64,000 nt of DNA, from NCBI GenBank assembly GCA_913778905.1, contig CAJYYA010000007.1:33093-97092 (forward strand). The letters run 5' to 3'. Numbering within the stretch: the stretch's first letter is position 1; the number at the start of each line of letters is the position of its first letter. Under the pieces are notes generated by a model. That model was not told the DNA's origin and searched no databases. It worked only from the letters and a program-made list of their open reading frames with translations. Origin of the DNA: an uncultured Naasia sp. Its GTDB lineage: Bacteria > Actinomycetota > Actinomycetes > Actinomycetales > Microbacteriaceae. Below are positions 34,612 to 44,289 of the stretch, piece after piece. Made by a program: the position numbers and the translations under genes.

Positions 34612-36284
34612 TGGGCGCTCTGTTCGCGATCCTTCAGGTCGCCACTCTCGTCCTCGCCCTGGTCCTCACGTACCGCCCTCTCGGCGACTACATGGCGCGC
34701 ATCTACACGTCCGCCCGCGACCTGAAGGCGGAACGGATCGTCTACCGCCTCATCGGGGTGGACTCGTCCTCCGAGCAGACGGCCAAGTCGTACCTCCGCG
34801 CGGTCCTCTCCTTCTCGCTCGTCAGCGTGCTGGGTCTCTATCTGCTGCAGCGGGCGCAGGAGCTTCTCCCCCAGTCGCTGGGTCTGCCTGCCGTTCCCGA
34901 AGGTCTGGCATTCAACACGGCCGTCTCATTCGTGACGAACACGAACTGGCAGAGCTACTCGCCCGAGGTCACCATGGGCTACGCCGTGCAGGCGCTCGGT
35001 CTCATGGTGCAGAACTTCCTCTCGGCAGCGGTCGGTATCGCGGTGGCCGTGGCCCTGATCCGCGGCCTCGCCCGCGTTCACTCGAACACCCTGGGCAACT
35101 TCTGGGTCGACCTCGTGCGGGGAGTCCTCCGCCTGCTCCTCCCCATGTCGGTCGTGGCGGCGATCGCTCTGATCCTCGGCGGCGTCATCCAGAACTTCGC
35201 GGGTTTCACCGATGTGACCACTCTCGCCGGTGGGACGCAGAGCATCCCCGGTGGGCCGGTGGCATCGCAGGAGGCCATCAAGATGCTCGGCACCAACGGT
35301 GGCGGGTTCTTCAACGCGAACTCGTCGCACCCGTTCGAGAACCCCACCGCGTGGACGAACCTCCTGCAGGTGTTCCTGATGCTCGTGATCCCGTTCGCTC
35401 TCCCTCGCACGTTCGGCCGTATGGTCGGCGACGACCGTCAGGGTCTCGCGATCGTCGGAGTCATGGCGGGCCTGTTCCTCGTCTCCTTCACCGCGTTGAC
35501 CCTGTTCGAGTCGGCAGGCGCAGGCACGGCGCCGCAGCTGGCGGGAGCCGCGATGGAAGGCAAGGAGGAGCGCTTCGGCATCTTCGCCTCCACCCTGTTC
35601 GGCAGCACGAGCACGCTCACGTCCACGGGTGCGGTCAACTCGATGCACGACTCCTACACCGCGCTCGGCGGTCTGATGCCGATGATCAACATGATGCTCG
35701 GCGAGGTCGCCCCCGGCGGTGTCGGATCGGGCCTCTACGGCCTCCTGGTGCTCGCGATCATCACGGTGTTCATCGCCGGCCTCCTCGTCGGGCGCACCCC
35801 GGAGTACCTGGGCAAGAAGATCGGCACCCGCGAGATCAAGCTGGCGAGCCTCTACATCCTCGTCACGCCGACGCTGATCCTGGTCGCGACGGCACTCAGC
35901 TTCGCCATTCCCGCGGTGCGCGACGACGTGACCGGCACGTCGATCCTCAATCCGGGTGTGCACGGCATGTCGGAGGTGCTCTACGCCTTCACCTCGGCGG
36001 CGAACAACAACGGTTCCGCGTTCGCCGGTCTGACCGCGAACACTCCGTGGTTCAACACCATGCTCGGCGTCGTGATGCTGCTCGGCCGTTTCCTGCCCAT
36101 CGTGCTGGTGATCGCTCTCGCGAAGAGCTTCGCCTCCCAAGGGAGGGTCCCCGCCACCGTCGGGACGCTCCCCACCTACCGGCCGCTCTTCGCGAGCCTC
36201 CTCGCCGGGGTGACGGTCATCGTCACCGCACTCACCTTCTTCCCCGTTCTCACGCTGGGTCCCCTGGCGGAAGGGCTCGTCTGA
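34611..36284 (+). CDS. kdpA: Potassium-transporting ATPase potassium-binding subunit KdpA
   Basis: 557 residues, the usual length. Multi-spanning channel-like subunit with four selectivity-filter regions: '[15 protein letters not shown]', '[21 protein letters not shown]', '[19 protein letters not shown]' and '[15 protein letters not shown]'. It binds and passes K+ from outside. The start overlaps the kdpF stop. Part of kdpFABCDE. Confidence 0.97.
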   Translation: MGALFAILQVATLVLALVLTYRPLGDYMARIYTSARDLKAERIVYRLIGVDSSSEQTAKSYLRAVLSFSLVSVLGLYLLQRAQELLPQSLGLPAVPEGLAFNTAVSFVTNTNWQSYSPEVTMGYAVQALGLMVQNFLSAAVGIAVAVALIRGLARVHSNTLGNFWVDLVRGVLRLLLPMSVVAAIALILGGVIQNFAGFTDVTTLAGGTQSIPGGPVASQEAIKMLGTNGGGFFNANSSHPFENPTAWTNLLQVFLMLVIPFALPRTFGRMVGDDRQGLAIVGVMAGLFLVSFTALTLFESAGAGTAPQLAGAAMEGKEERFGIFASTLFGSTSTLTSTGAVNSMHDSYTALGGLMPMINMMLGEVAPGGVGSGLYGLLVLAIITVFIAGLLVGRTPEYLGKKIGTREIKLASLYILVTPTLILVATALSFAIPAVRDDVTGTSILNPGVHGMSEVLYAFTSAANNNGSAFAGLTANTPWFNTMLGVVMLLGRFLPIVLVIALAKSFASQGRVPATVGTLPTYRPLFASLLAGVTVIVTALTFFPVLTLGPLAEGLV

Positions 36285-36286
36285 CC

Positions 36287-38452
36287 ATGTCCACCACTCT
36301 CGATACCGATCCCTCGACCGATTCGTCGGCGGCCTCCGCCGACGCCGCGAAGCGCACCTCGGGGGCCTTCACCCCGGCGCAGATCGTGGCCGCCCTGCCG
36401 GGGGCGTTCCGCAAACTCGACCCGCGCGAGATGTGGCGCAATCCCGTCATGTTCATCGTCTGGGTCGGAGCCGCCTTCACGACCGTCCTGGCCGTCGCCG
36501 AGCCCTTCCTCGGTGGCCCCGCGCAATCGGGCGGAACGGGGGTGCCGCCCGTCTTCACCGTCACGATCGCCATCTGGCTGTGGCTGACCGTCCTGTTCGC
36601 GAACCTGGCCGAGTCGATCGCCGAGGGGCGCGGCAAGGCGCAGGCCGACAGCCTGCGCAAGACCCGCACCAGCACGCTGGCCGCTCGCGTGGTGGACTAC
36701 GACGCGGTTCGGGACCCGAGCGCCGCGAGCGCGTCCGTCGAGCAGGTCGCCTCCCCCGAACTGCGACTCGACGACGTCGTCGTGGTGGTCGCGGGCGAGC
36801 TCATCCCCGGTGACGGCGACATCGTCGACGGCATCGCCTCGGTCGACGAGTCGGCGATCACAGGAGAGTCCGCTCCCGTGGTCCGCGAGTCGGGCGGCGA
36901 TCGCAGTGCCGTCACGGGCGGCACCCGTGTGCTGTCCGACCGGATCGTCGTGCGCATCACCTCGAAGCCCGGCGAGACATTCGTCGACCGGATGATCGCG
37001 CTCGTCGAAGGCGCCTCTCGGCAGAAGACCCCGAACGAGATCGCGCTCAACATCCTGCTGGCGTCGCTGTCCATCGTGTTCGTGATCGTCGCCCTCACAC
37101 TGAACCCCATCGCGTCCTACGCTGCGTCGCCGGCCAGCATCCCGGTGCTCATCGCCCTGCTGGTCTGCCTCATCCCGACGACCATCGGCGCCCTGCTCTC
37201 GGCCATCGGCATCGCGGGCATGGATCGCCTGGTCCAGCGCAACGTCCTCGCGATGTCGGGCCGAGCGGTCGAGGCCGCGGGCGACGTCACCACGCTGCTG
37301 CTCGACAAGACGGGCACCATCACCTACGGCAACCGTCGGGCCACCGATTTTGTGCCGGTCGGCGGGGTGTCCCGGAAGCGCCTCGTCGAAGCGGCTGGAT
37401 CCTGCTCGCTGAGCGACCCGACCCCCGAGGGGGCCTCGATCGTGGTCCTGGCCGAGCAGCTCGGCTTCGACCGCGCCTCGGCAGGATCGGGCGAGATCGT
37501 GCCCTTCACCGCCCAGACCCGCATGAGCGGCGTCGACTTCGCGGACGGCAGCCAGATCCGCAAGGGCGCCTCCTCGGCCGTGCTCGCCTGGATCGGCGAC
37601 GCGCCCGCCGGGGGTGACGCCGCGACGGCCGAGACCCGCGCCGCAGCAGACGCGATCTCCGGCTCGGGTGGCACCCCGCTCGTCGTCGCCGAACGCCAGG
37701 CCGACGGCACCAGCCGCGTGCTGGGCGTGGTGCACCTCAAGGACGTCGTCAAGGACGGGCTTCGCGAGCGCTTCGCGGACCTGCGCGCCATGGGCATCCG
37801 CACGGTCATGATCACGGGCGACAACCCCCTCACCGCCAAGGCGATCGCCGCCGAAGCCGGCGTCGACGACTACCTGGCCGAGGCGACGCCCGAGGACAAG
37901 CTGGCCCTCATCCGTCGCGAGCAGGAGGGCGGCAATCTCGTGGCCATGACCGGAGACGGGACCAACGACGCTCCGGCGCTCGCGCAGGCGGATGTCGGCG
38001 TCGCGATGAACACGGGCACGTCGGCCGCGAAGGAGGCCGGCAACATGGTCGACCTCGACTCCGATCCGACCAAGCTCATCGACATCGTGCGGATCGGCAA
38101 GCAGCTCCTCATCACCCGCGGCGCCCTGACGACGTTCTCGATCGCCAACGACATCGCCAAATACTTCGCGATCATCCCCGCGATGTTCATCGGGATCTTC
38201 CCGGGCCTCGCCGTCCTGAATTTCACCCAGCTGCACTCCCCCGCATCCGCGGTGCTGTCGGCCGTGATCTTCAACGCGATCGTCATCGTGTTCCTCATCC
38301 CGCTGGCTCTGCGCGGCGTGAAGTACCGAGCGCTCGACGCCTCGCACACGCTCGCCCGCAACCTGCTCGTCTACGGACTCGGCGGTGTGGTCGCCCCCTT
38401 CATCGGGATCAAGCTCATCGACCTCGTCGTGGCTCTCATCCCCGGCTTCTGA
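36287..38452 (+). CDS. kdpB: Potassium-transporting P-type ATPase catalytic subunit KdpB
   Basis: 721 residues from ATG 36287; a much longer in-frame opening upstream only mirrors kdpA. P-type ATPase features: the TGES loop 'AITGESAPV', the phosphorylated Asp in [13 protein letters not shown] (Asp340), the hinge 'MVTGDN'-type '[10 protein letters not shown]' and '[12 protein letters not shown]'. The first ~45 residues are Ser/Asp/Ala-rich and extend beyond typical KdpB. It supplies ATP energy for KdpA transport. Confidence 0.97.
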   Translation: MSTTLDTDPSTDSSAASADAAKRTSGAFTPAQIVAALPGAFRKLDPREMWRNPVMFIVWVGAAFTTVLAVAEPFLGGPAQSGGTGVPPVFTVTIAIWLWLTVLFANLAESIAEGRGKAQADSLRKTRTSTLAARVVDYDAVRDPSAASASVEQVASPELRLDDVVVVVAGELIPGDGDIVDGIASVDESAITGESAPVVRESGGDRSAVTGGTRVLSDRIVVRITSKPGETFVDRMIALVEGASRQKTPNEIALNILLASLSIVFVIVALTLNPIASYAASPASIPVLIALLVCLIPTTIGALLSAIGIAGMDRLVQRNVLAMSGRAVEAAGDVTTLLLDKTGTITYGNRRATDFVPVGGVSRKRLVEAAGSCSLSDPTPEGASIVVLAEQLGFDRASAGSGEIVPFTAQTRMSGVDFADGSQIRKGASSAVLAWIGDAPAGGDAATAETRAAADAISGSGGTPLVVAERQADGTSRVLGVVHLKDVVKDGLRERFADLRAMGIRTVMITGDNPLTAKAIAAEAGVDDYLAEATPEDKLALIRREQEGGNLVAMTGDGTNDAPALAQADVGVAMNTGTSAAKEAGNMVDLDSDPTKLIDIVRIGKQLLITRGALTTFSIANDIAKYFAIIPAMFIGIFPGLAVLNFTQLHSPASAVLSAVIFNAIVIVFLIPLALRGVKYRALDASHTLARNLLVYGLGGVVAPFIGIKLIDLVVALIPGF

Positions 38453-38501
38453 GCCGCCCGCCCGTCACCACCCGCCTCCGCCCTATCGAGGACTCGCACT
38501 C

Positions 38502-39119
38502 ATGTCTCTCCGCTCATCCACCCGCACGGCGCTCGTCTCGGTGCGCACGCTGCTCCTTTTCACCCTCGTGCTCGGCGTCGGCTACACCGGCGTGATCACG
38601 GCCGTCGGTCAACTCGCGCTCCCGGCCCAGGCCGACGGCTCCCTCGTCACGGGCGCCGACGGCCGGGTCGTCGGCTCCTCCCTCATCGGCCAGTCGTTCA
38701 CCGATGCGGATGGCGCAGCCCTCCCGCAGTATTTCCAGTCCCGCCCGTCCGCGGCCGGCGACGGCTACGACGGCGCCTCCTCCAGCGGCAGCAACCTGGG
38801 CCCCGAGAACGCCGACCTGATCGCCTCGATCGCCGAGCGGAAGACGGAGATCGCCCAGCGTGAGGGCGTCTCCGAGTCCGAGGTCCCCGCCGACGCCGTC
38901 ACCGCGTCGGCATCGGGCCTCGACCCGCACATCAGCCCCGCCTACGCCCGCCTGCAGGTCAACCGGGTCGCGGAGAGCCGCGGGATCCCGGCGTCCGAGG
39001 TCGAGCAGCTGGTGCGAGCTAGCATTCAGTCACGCGACCTCGGCTACCTCGGCGAGGAGAGCGTCAACGTGCTGCAGCTCAACCTCGAGCTCGATCAGCT
39101 CGCTGCACGGAAGGGATGA
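38502..39119 (+). CDS. kdpC: Potassium-transporting ATPase subunit KdpC
   Basis: 205 residues from ATG 38502. One N-terminal membrane span ('TLLLFTLVLGVGYTGVITAVGQL') and a periplasmic-side domain with the conserved 'SLIGQSFTD', 'YFQSRPSAAGDGYDG', 'SSGSNLGPEN', 'TASASGLDPHISPAYA' motifs. It promotes ATP binding in the KdpB complex. It is 49 bp after kdpB and 1 bp before kdpD. Confidence 0.96.
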   Translation: MSLRSSTRTALVSVRTLLLFTLVLGVGYTGVITAVGQLALPAQADGSLVTGADGRVVGSSLIGQSFTDADGAALPQYFQSRPSAAGDGYDGASSSGSNLGPENADLIASIAERKTEIAQREGVSESEVPADAVTASASGLDPHISPAYARLQVNRVAESRGIPASEVEQLVRASIQSRDLGYLGEESVNVLQLNLELDQLAARKG

Positions 39120-39120
39120 C

Positions 39121-41616
39121 ATGGGGCGCGGGCGGCTGAGAGTCCTGCTCGGGGCGGCACCCGGTGTGGGCAAGACCTACACGATGCTCGAGGAGGGCCG
39201 CCGACTCGCGTCCGAAGGGGCCGATGTCGTCGTGGCCGTCGTCGAGACCCACGGCCGCGCCGCCACCGCCGCGATGGTCGAGGGACTCGAGGTCCTCCCC
39301 CGCGCCGTCCACGACCACCGCGGAGTCGAACTCGCTGAAATGGACCTCGACGGACTGCTCGCCCGACGCCCGGACATCGCCCTCGTGGACGAACTCGCCC
39401 ACACCAACGTCACCGGGGCGTCGCATGACAAGCGGTGGGAAGACGTGCAGACGATCCTCGACGCCGGCATCGACGTCATCTCGACCGTCAACATCCAGCA
39501 CATCGAGTCGCTCAACGACGTCGTGCAGACCATCACCCAGGTCCCCCAGCGCGAGACCATCCCGGATCACGTCCTCCGGCAGGCCGACCAGATCGAGGTC
39601 GTCGACCTGGCACCGCAGGCGCTCCGTGACCGCCTCGCAGGTGGGCACGTGTACCCGGCCGAACGCATCGACGCGGCGCTCTCCAACTACTTCCGCCTCG
39701 GCAACCTCACCGCCCTGCGCGAACTCGCTCTGCTCTGGCTCGCGGACGAAGTCGACACGGCACTCAAGTCCTACCGTGCCGAACACGGCATCGACTCCCG
39801 GTGGGAGGCGCGGGAACGGGTCGTCGTGACACTCACCGGCGGGCCGGAGGGCGCGACGCTCATCCGGCGAGGCGCTCGCATCGCGGCCCGATCGGCGGGC
39901 GGTGAACTGCTCGCCGTGCACGTCACCAGTCAGGACGGTCTGCGCGTCGCGGATCCGGGGGCGCTCGCCGAGCAGCGAGCCCTCGTGGAGAAGCTCGGCG
40001 GCAGCTATCACCAGGTCGTCGGCGACGACGTGCCTCGCGCTCTGGTCGACTTCGCCCGCTCGGTCGATGCCACGCAGCTCGTCATCGGGGTGAGCCGCCG
40101 GAGCCGCCTGCTCGCGCTCTTCACGGGGCCGGGGATCGGATCGACGGTCATCCGCGAGTCCGGATCCATCGACGTCCACATCGTGACCCACGAGGCGGCG
40201 GGCAGACGGTTCGCGCTCCCGCGTCTGCGCGGCGGCCTCACGGTCAAACGCCGGCTCATCGGGTTCGTCCTCGCCCTGGTGGGCGGCCCCCTCCTGTCGC
40301 TCCTCCTCGTCGCCTTCCGCAACGAGGAGTCGCTGACGAGCGATGTCCTCAGCTACCAGCTGCTGGTGGTCGTCGTGGCTCTGGTCGGCGGATTCTGGCC
40401 GGCCATGTTCGCGGCGGCTCTCTCCGGGGTCACCCTCGACTTCCTCTTCATCGAGCCGTTCTACACGGTCACCATCGACAACCCGCACCACCTGCTCGCC
40501 GTTCTGCTCTACATGGTCATCGCCGGACTCGTGAGCTTCGTCGTCGACCGCGCCGCCCGCCTCACCCGAGCAGCCCGACGCAGTGCCTCCGAGTCGGAGC
40601 TGCTGCAGACCGTCGCGGGCAGCGTCCTCCGCGGCGAGGGCGCGCTCACGGCTCTCGTGCACCGCACCCGCGAGGCCTTCGGGCTGACGGGGGTGCGGCT
40701 GCGTCGGGGAGAGCGGATCCTCGCCTCGGATGGCGAACCGCGGCCCGATCTCGTGCACACCGACGTCCCCATCGCCGACGACGCGGTGCTCGAACTGCAC
40801 GGTCGCGACCTGCAGGGCGCCGATCGGCGCCTGCTCGGCGTCATCGTGGCCCAGCTCGAGACGGCACTCCGCCAGGAGGATCTCGTTCTGGTGGCGGACC
40901 AGATCGGCCCCCTCGCCGCCACCGACCGGGTAAGGACGGCCCTCCTCTCGGCCCTCAGCCACGACCTGCGACGTCCGCTGGCCTCGTCGATGGCGGCGGT
41001 CAGCGGCCTCCGGTCCGCCGGCCCCGGGCTCTCGAATGCCCAGCGCGAGGAATTGCTGCAGACGGCCGACGAGAGCCTGGGTGCACTGTCGACGCTCGTG
41101 ACCGACCTGCTGGACGTGTCCCGTCTGCAAGCAGGAGCGCTCGCGATCTCATCGATCCGCGCCGATGCCGCCGACGTCATCGGCCCATCTCTCGAAGAGC
41201 TCGGGCTGGGTCCCGGAGATGTCGAGCTCGACATCGATCCGGAGCTCCCGGCCGTCGCGGCGGACCCCGTCCTCCTGCAGCGCGTGATCGTGAACCTGCT
41301 CGCCAACGCCGTCCGCCACTCGCCCTCCGGCGTTCCGGTTCGCGTGACGACGAGCTCGTTCGGCGGTCACGCGCAGATCCGGATCATCGACCACGGGCCG
41401 GGTATCCCCGCCGATCGACGCGACGACGTCTTCGTGCCGTTCCAGCGACTCGGCGACACCGACAACTCGACAGGACTCGGCCTGGGCCTGGCCCTGTCGA
41501 AGGGCTTCACGGAGGGGATGGGCGGCACCCTCACACCAGAGGACACCCCCGGAGGCGGCCTCACCATGGTCGTCGAGCTACCGCTGTGGACGAGCGCCGA
41601 GGAGGCCGCGAAGTGA
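39121..41616 (+). CDS. kdpD: Sensor histidine kinase KdpD
   Basis: 831 residues from ATG 39121, preceded by AAGGGA. N-terminal KdpD domain with Walker A GAAPGVGKT (~9-17) and 'VDELAHTN', then a universal-stress-protein-like domain (~225-345), four closely spaced membrane spans (~375-480), a GAF-like segment and the kinase core: H-box 'SALSHDLRRPL' with phospho-acceptor His614, N-box 'NLLANAVRHSP', G-boxes 'DHGPGIP' and 'GLGLGLAL'. It senses K+ limitation and turgor and phosphorylates KdpE. The final bases overlap kdpE (GTGA). Confidence 0.95.
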   Translation: MGRGRLRVLLGAAPGVGKTYTMLEEGRRLASEGADVVVAVVETHGRAATAAMVEGLEVLPRAVHDHRGVELAEMDLDGLLARRPDIALVDELAHTNVTGASHDKRWEDVQTILDAGIDVISTVNIQHIESLNDVVQTITQVPQRETIPDHVLRQADQIEVVDLAPQALRDRLAGGHVYPAERIDAALSNYFRLGNLTALRELALLWLADEVDTALKSYRAEHGIDSRWEARERVVVTLTGGPEGATLIRRGARIAARSAGGELLAVHVTSQDGLRVADPGALAEQRALVEKLGGSYHQVVGDDVPRALVDFARSVDATQLVIGVSRRSRLLALFTGPGIGSTVIRESGSIDVHIVTHEAAGRRFALPRLRGGLTVKRRLIGFVLALVGGPLLSLLLVAFRNEESLTSDVLSYQLLVVVVALVGGFWPAMFAAALSGVTLDFLFIEPFYTVTIDNPHHLLAVLLYMVIAGLVSFVVDRAARLTRAARRSASESELLQTVAGSVLRGEGALTALVHRTREAFGLTGVRLRRGERILASDGEPRPDLVHTDVPIADDAVLELHGRDLQGADRRLLGVIVAQLETALRQEDLVLVADQIGPLAATDRVRTALLSALSHDLRRPLASSMAAVSGLRSAGPGLSNAQREELLQTADESLGALSTLVTDLLDVSRLQAGALAISSIRADAADVIGPSLEELGLGPGDVELDIDPELPAVAADPVLLQRVIVNLLANAVRHSPSGVPVRVTTSSFGGHAQIRIIDHGPGIPADRRDDVFVPFQRLGDTDNSTGLGLGLALSKGFTEGMGGTLTPEDTPGGGLTMVVELPLWTSAEEAAK

Positions 41617-42320
41617 CCACCATCCTCATCGCCGACGACGACCCGCAGATCCTGCGGGCCCTCCGGATAACCCTGGGAGCCAAGGGCTACGACGTCGTCA
41701 CCGCGTCCGACGGGACGCAGGCCGTCGCCGTCGCGATCGAGCACAAGCCCGACCTGTACCTGCTCGACCTGGGGATGCCGCACCTCGACGGGGTCGACGT
41801 CATCCACGCGTTGCGCGGCTGGACGGAGGCGCCGATCCTCGTGGTGTCCGGGCGGTCCGGATCGGAGGACAAGGTCGAGGCGCTCGATGCGGGAGCCGAC
41901 GACTACGTGACCAAGCCGTTCGCGATCGACGAATTGCTCGCGAGGATCCGGGCACTCACCCGGCGGCGCGGAGACGCGGAGACGTCCGTGGCCCCGACGG
42001 TGGCGCTCGGGGATGTCGAGGTCGACCTCAGCGCCAAGTCGGTCATCCGACGCGGGGCGGGAGGGTCGATCGAGCACATCCGCCTCACGCCGACGGAGTG
42101 GGCGATGCTCGAACTGCTGGCCCGCAACCCGGGGCGGCTCGTGACCCGGCACACGCTGCTCACCGAGATCTGGGGCACAGAGCACGTCACCGACACCGGG
42201 TATCTGCGGCTCTACGTCGCGCAGCTGCGCAAGAAGCTCGAAGCGGATCCGGCGGCCCCGCGCTACCTCCACACGGAGTCGGGCATGGGCTACCGCCTCA
42301 CCCCCGACCCGGCGGGGTGA
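41613..42320 (+). CDS. kdpE: Response regulator KdpE
   Basis: 235 residues from GTG 41613, which overlaps the kdpD stop. OmpR/PhoB family: receiver domain with acidic triad DDD (8-10), phosphorylated Asp52 in 'LLDLGMPHLDG', and Lys in 'TKPFAIDELLAR'; then a winged-helix DNA-binding domain with 'LTPTEWAMLELLARNPGRLV' and 'TDTGYLRLYVAQLRKKLE'. It activates kdpFABC. Family A repeats follow the stop. Confidence 0.95.
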   Translation: MTTILIADDDPQILRALRITLGAKGYDVVTASDGTQAVAVAIEHKPDLYLLDLGMPHLDGVDVIHALRGWTEAPILVVSGRSGSEDKVEALDAGADDYVTKPFAIDELLARIRALTRRRGDAETSVAPTVALGDVEVDLSAKSVIRRGAGGSIEHIRLTPTEWAMLELLARNPGRLVTRHTLLTEIWGTEHVTDTGYLRLYVAQLRKKLEADPAAPRYLHTESGMGYRLTPDPAG

Positions 42321-42330
42321 GGCGCGGGCT

Positions 42331-42358
42331 CTGCATTTCGCTTCGCTCAACGGACGGA
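42331..42358. repeat. Family A repeat after kdpE
   Basis: CTGCATTTCGCTTCGCTCAA followed by CGGACGG, eleven bases after the kdpE stop. An inverted partner lies ~85 bases further on. Confidence 0.75.
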
Positions 42359-42442
42359 GCGGCCGCTGAACACCGCTCGCTGAGGAGGGTGTTCCGCGCC
42401 CGTCGCGAAGCGCCCCGGGGGACTGAACCACCCCGGCCACGT

Positions 42443-42473
42443 CCCGCCCATTGAGCGCTGCGAAATGAAGGGC
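42443..42473. repeat. Inverted family A repeat before the permease gene
   Basis: CCCGCCCATTGAGCGCTGCG followed by AAATGAAGGG; inverted relative to the copy at 42331-42358. The intervening sequence has no gene. Confidence 0.75.
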
Positions 42474-42570
42474 CGTGCCGCACCCACCCACGACACCCGA
42501 GCGATCCTCGGCCGCCCCGAAGTATCGGCCGGATAGAGTTCAGCGTTTTCTCGTCGCCCCCGGAGGTCTC

Positions 42571-43728
42571 GTGCGTACAGCGGTCATCGGCGCGGTGCTC
42601 CTCGTCATCGGAGCCATCGCGGTCGCCCTGGGCATCGTCCCTCTGGAGACGGTAGGCGAACTGACGGAGCGGGTCGCTCCGATCCTCGGGTTCGTCGTCG
42701 CGATCACTGTGGTCACCGAGCTGGCCGCCGAGGCCGGACTGTTCCGCGTCATCGCCGAGCGCCTCGCCCGCTGGGGTCGGGGGCGCGCGATCGTTCTGTG
42801 GCTGCTCGTGGTCCTCCTCGCGACGCTCTGCACGATCTTCCTGTCGCTCGACACGACCGCCGTACTGCTCACGCCCATCGTCGTCGTGCTGGCCCGACAC
42901 GTGGGCCTCCCCCCACTCCCCTTCGCGTTCACCACGGTGTGGCTCGCCAACACCGCGTCGCTGCTGCTGCCGGTGTCTAATCTCACCAACCTGCTCGCTC
43001 AGCGCCAGCTCGGCGACCTCGATCCGCTCGGCTTCGCGGCGCTCATGGCCGCTCCGGCGATCGTCGCCATCGTGATCCCGTCCGTTGCGATCCTGCTGAT
43101 CTCCCGCCGGGACCTGTTTCGCCGCTACGAGGCCCCCGCGTCGGAGCCCGCCGAGGACCGCGTGCTGTTCATCGCCTCCGGGGTGGTGGTGGCCCTGTTG
43201 ATCCCCGCGCTGGTCTCGGGCGTCGAGGTGTGGATCCCATCCGCCATCGCCGCCGTCGTCCTGGGCGCCTTCTTCCTCGTGCGGCGACGTGACGTGTTGA
43301 GGTTCGGACTGATCCCGTGGCAGCTGGTGGTGTTCGCGTCCGGTCTCTTCCTCGTCGTCGAAAGCGCTCACGAGCTGGGTCTCGCCGATCTGCTGGCCGG
43401 CATCGTGCCGTCGGGCGACTCCCCCGGCGCGCTCTTCGCTCTGGCCGGCACCTCGGCCCTCGGGGCCAACCTTCTCAACAACCTGCCCGCGTACCTCGCG
43501 ATCGAGCCGATCGGGCAGGATCCGCTCCGCCTCGCCGCGATCCTCATCGGCGTGAACGCCGGGCCGCTGGTGCTGCCCTGGGCGTCGCTGGCGACGCTGC
43601 TCTGGCACGAGCGGTTGACCGCGCTCGATGTGAAGATCTCGTGGGGCCGTTACATCGCCCTGGGTGCGGTCGTCGCGCCCGTCACCGTCGCCGGGGCCGT
43701 CGGGGCGCTCCTGCTCGCGCACGGCTGA
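42571..43728 (+). CDS. ArsB/SLC13-type anion (arsenite/citrate-like) permease
   Basis: 385 residues from GTG 42571, chosen because GGAGG (42562-42566) is four bases upstream and the first membrane span follows immediately. About ten to eleven hydrophobic segments, with two copies of the 'P/NxTSxLLPVSNLTNLL' type turn: 'LANTASLLLPVSNLTNLL' and, in the second half, 'GANLLNNLPAYLA', as in the ArsB/NhaD/SLC13 ion transporter superfamily. Arsenite export or dicarboxylate transport are both possible, but no ars genes are adjacent, so the substrate is open. Next to rnpB, converging on it. Confidence 0.8.
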   Translation: MRTAVIGAVLLVIGAIAVALGIVPLETVGELTERVAPILGFVVAITVVTELAAEAGLFRVIAERLARWGRGRAIVLWLLVVLLATLCTIFLSLDTTAVLLTPIVVVLARHVGLPPLPFAFTTVWLANTASLLLPVSNLTNLLAQRQLGDLDPLGFAALMAAPAIVAIVIPSVAILLISRRDLFRRYEAPASEPAEDRVLFIASGVVVALLIPALVSGVEVWIPSAIAAVVLGAFFLVRRRDVLRFGLIPWQLVVFASGLFLVVESAHELGLADLLAGIVPSGDSPGALFALAGTSALGANLLNNLPAYLAIEPIGQDPLRLAAILIGVNAGPLVLPWASLATLLWHERLTALDVKISWGRYIALGAVVAPVTVAGAVGALLLAHG

Positions 43729-43767
43729 CCCGGACGCCGTCCGCCCAGGAGAGCGGATGGCGGGGAA

Positions 43768-44162
43768 GGAATGGGCCGACGCATACGCCGGGTTCTGTCT
43801 GGCGTGCCATCTCTGACACGCACGGGACGGCCATCTATCTCGGGTGTACGTTGCCGCACACCTCTAGCGATCTACCCGAGGACTCGGCGAGCAGCCTCGA
43901 CGTCCTCTGCTTGATCTTGCTCCAGGCGAGGTTTACCCAGCAGATCCAGTCACCTGGACCTCTGGTGGTCTCTTACACCACCGTTTCACCCTTACCCCGC
44001 ACCGCCGAAGCGACACGTGGCGGTCTGCTTTCTGTTGCACTTGCTCTCGGGTCACCCCGGGTGGGCGTTACCCACCGCCTTGCTCTGCGGAGCCCGGACG
44101 TTCCTCGGCATCCGCATATCCGAAGACGTGCGGATGACGCGACCGTCTTGTCGACCCATTCC
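43768..44162 (-). ncRNA. rnpB: RNase P RNA (bacterial class A)
   Basis: About 395 nt on the minus strand. The 5' and 3' ends pair as P1 (minus-strand GGAATGGGTCGAC with GTCGGCCCATTCC, 13 bp). Conserved elements are GACGGTCGCG near the 5' end, GAGGAACGTCCGGGCTCC, the AGGGTGAAACGGTG(G) region with a GGTAAGGGTGAAA core, 'GAGACCACC', and ACAGAACCCGGCGTAT near the 3' end. It is the catalytic RNA of tRNA 5'-end maturation. Ends are set by P1 pairing, so +-10 nt. Confidence 0.95.
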
Positions 44163-44190
44163 ACGCTCAACCCTACGCCACCCCGGTTGC

Positions 44191-44248
44191 ACGGGTATTC
44201 CGGCTCAGTTGGCGGTCCGGAACGTTCTCATTCAGCCGGAATACCCGT
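44191..44248. repeat. Perfect 15-bp inverted repeat upstream of rnpB
   Basis: ACGGGTATTCCGGCT (44191-44205) and its exact complement at 44234-44248, 28-nt loop, between the zinc-ribbon-family gene (ending at 44284) and the rnpB 5' end. It could be the terminator of the minus-strand gene upstream, or an operator at the rnpB promoter. Confidence 0.65.
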
Positions 44249-44289
44249 AGGAGGGGTGGCCGTAGGAGGGATGCTCGTAGGAGCTAGAG
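44245..44289. repeat. Three tandem 15-bp repeats (CCGTAGGAG core)
   Basis: Copies at 44245-44259, 44260-44274 and 44275-44289 share (C/T)CGTAGGAG at an exact 15-bp period. The last runs into the 3' end of the zinc-ribbon-family gene. The first overlaps the right arm of the inverted repeat. Confidence 0.65.

Noticed and set aside
35351..36286. An in-frame upstream extension of kdpB through kdpA
   Set aside because: It mirrors kdpA codons in another frame; the KdpB family begins near ATG 36287.
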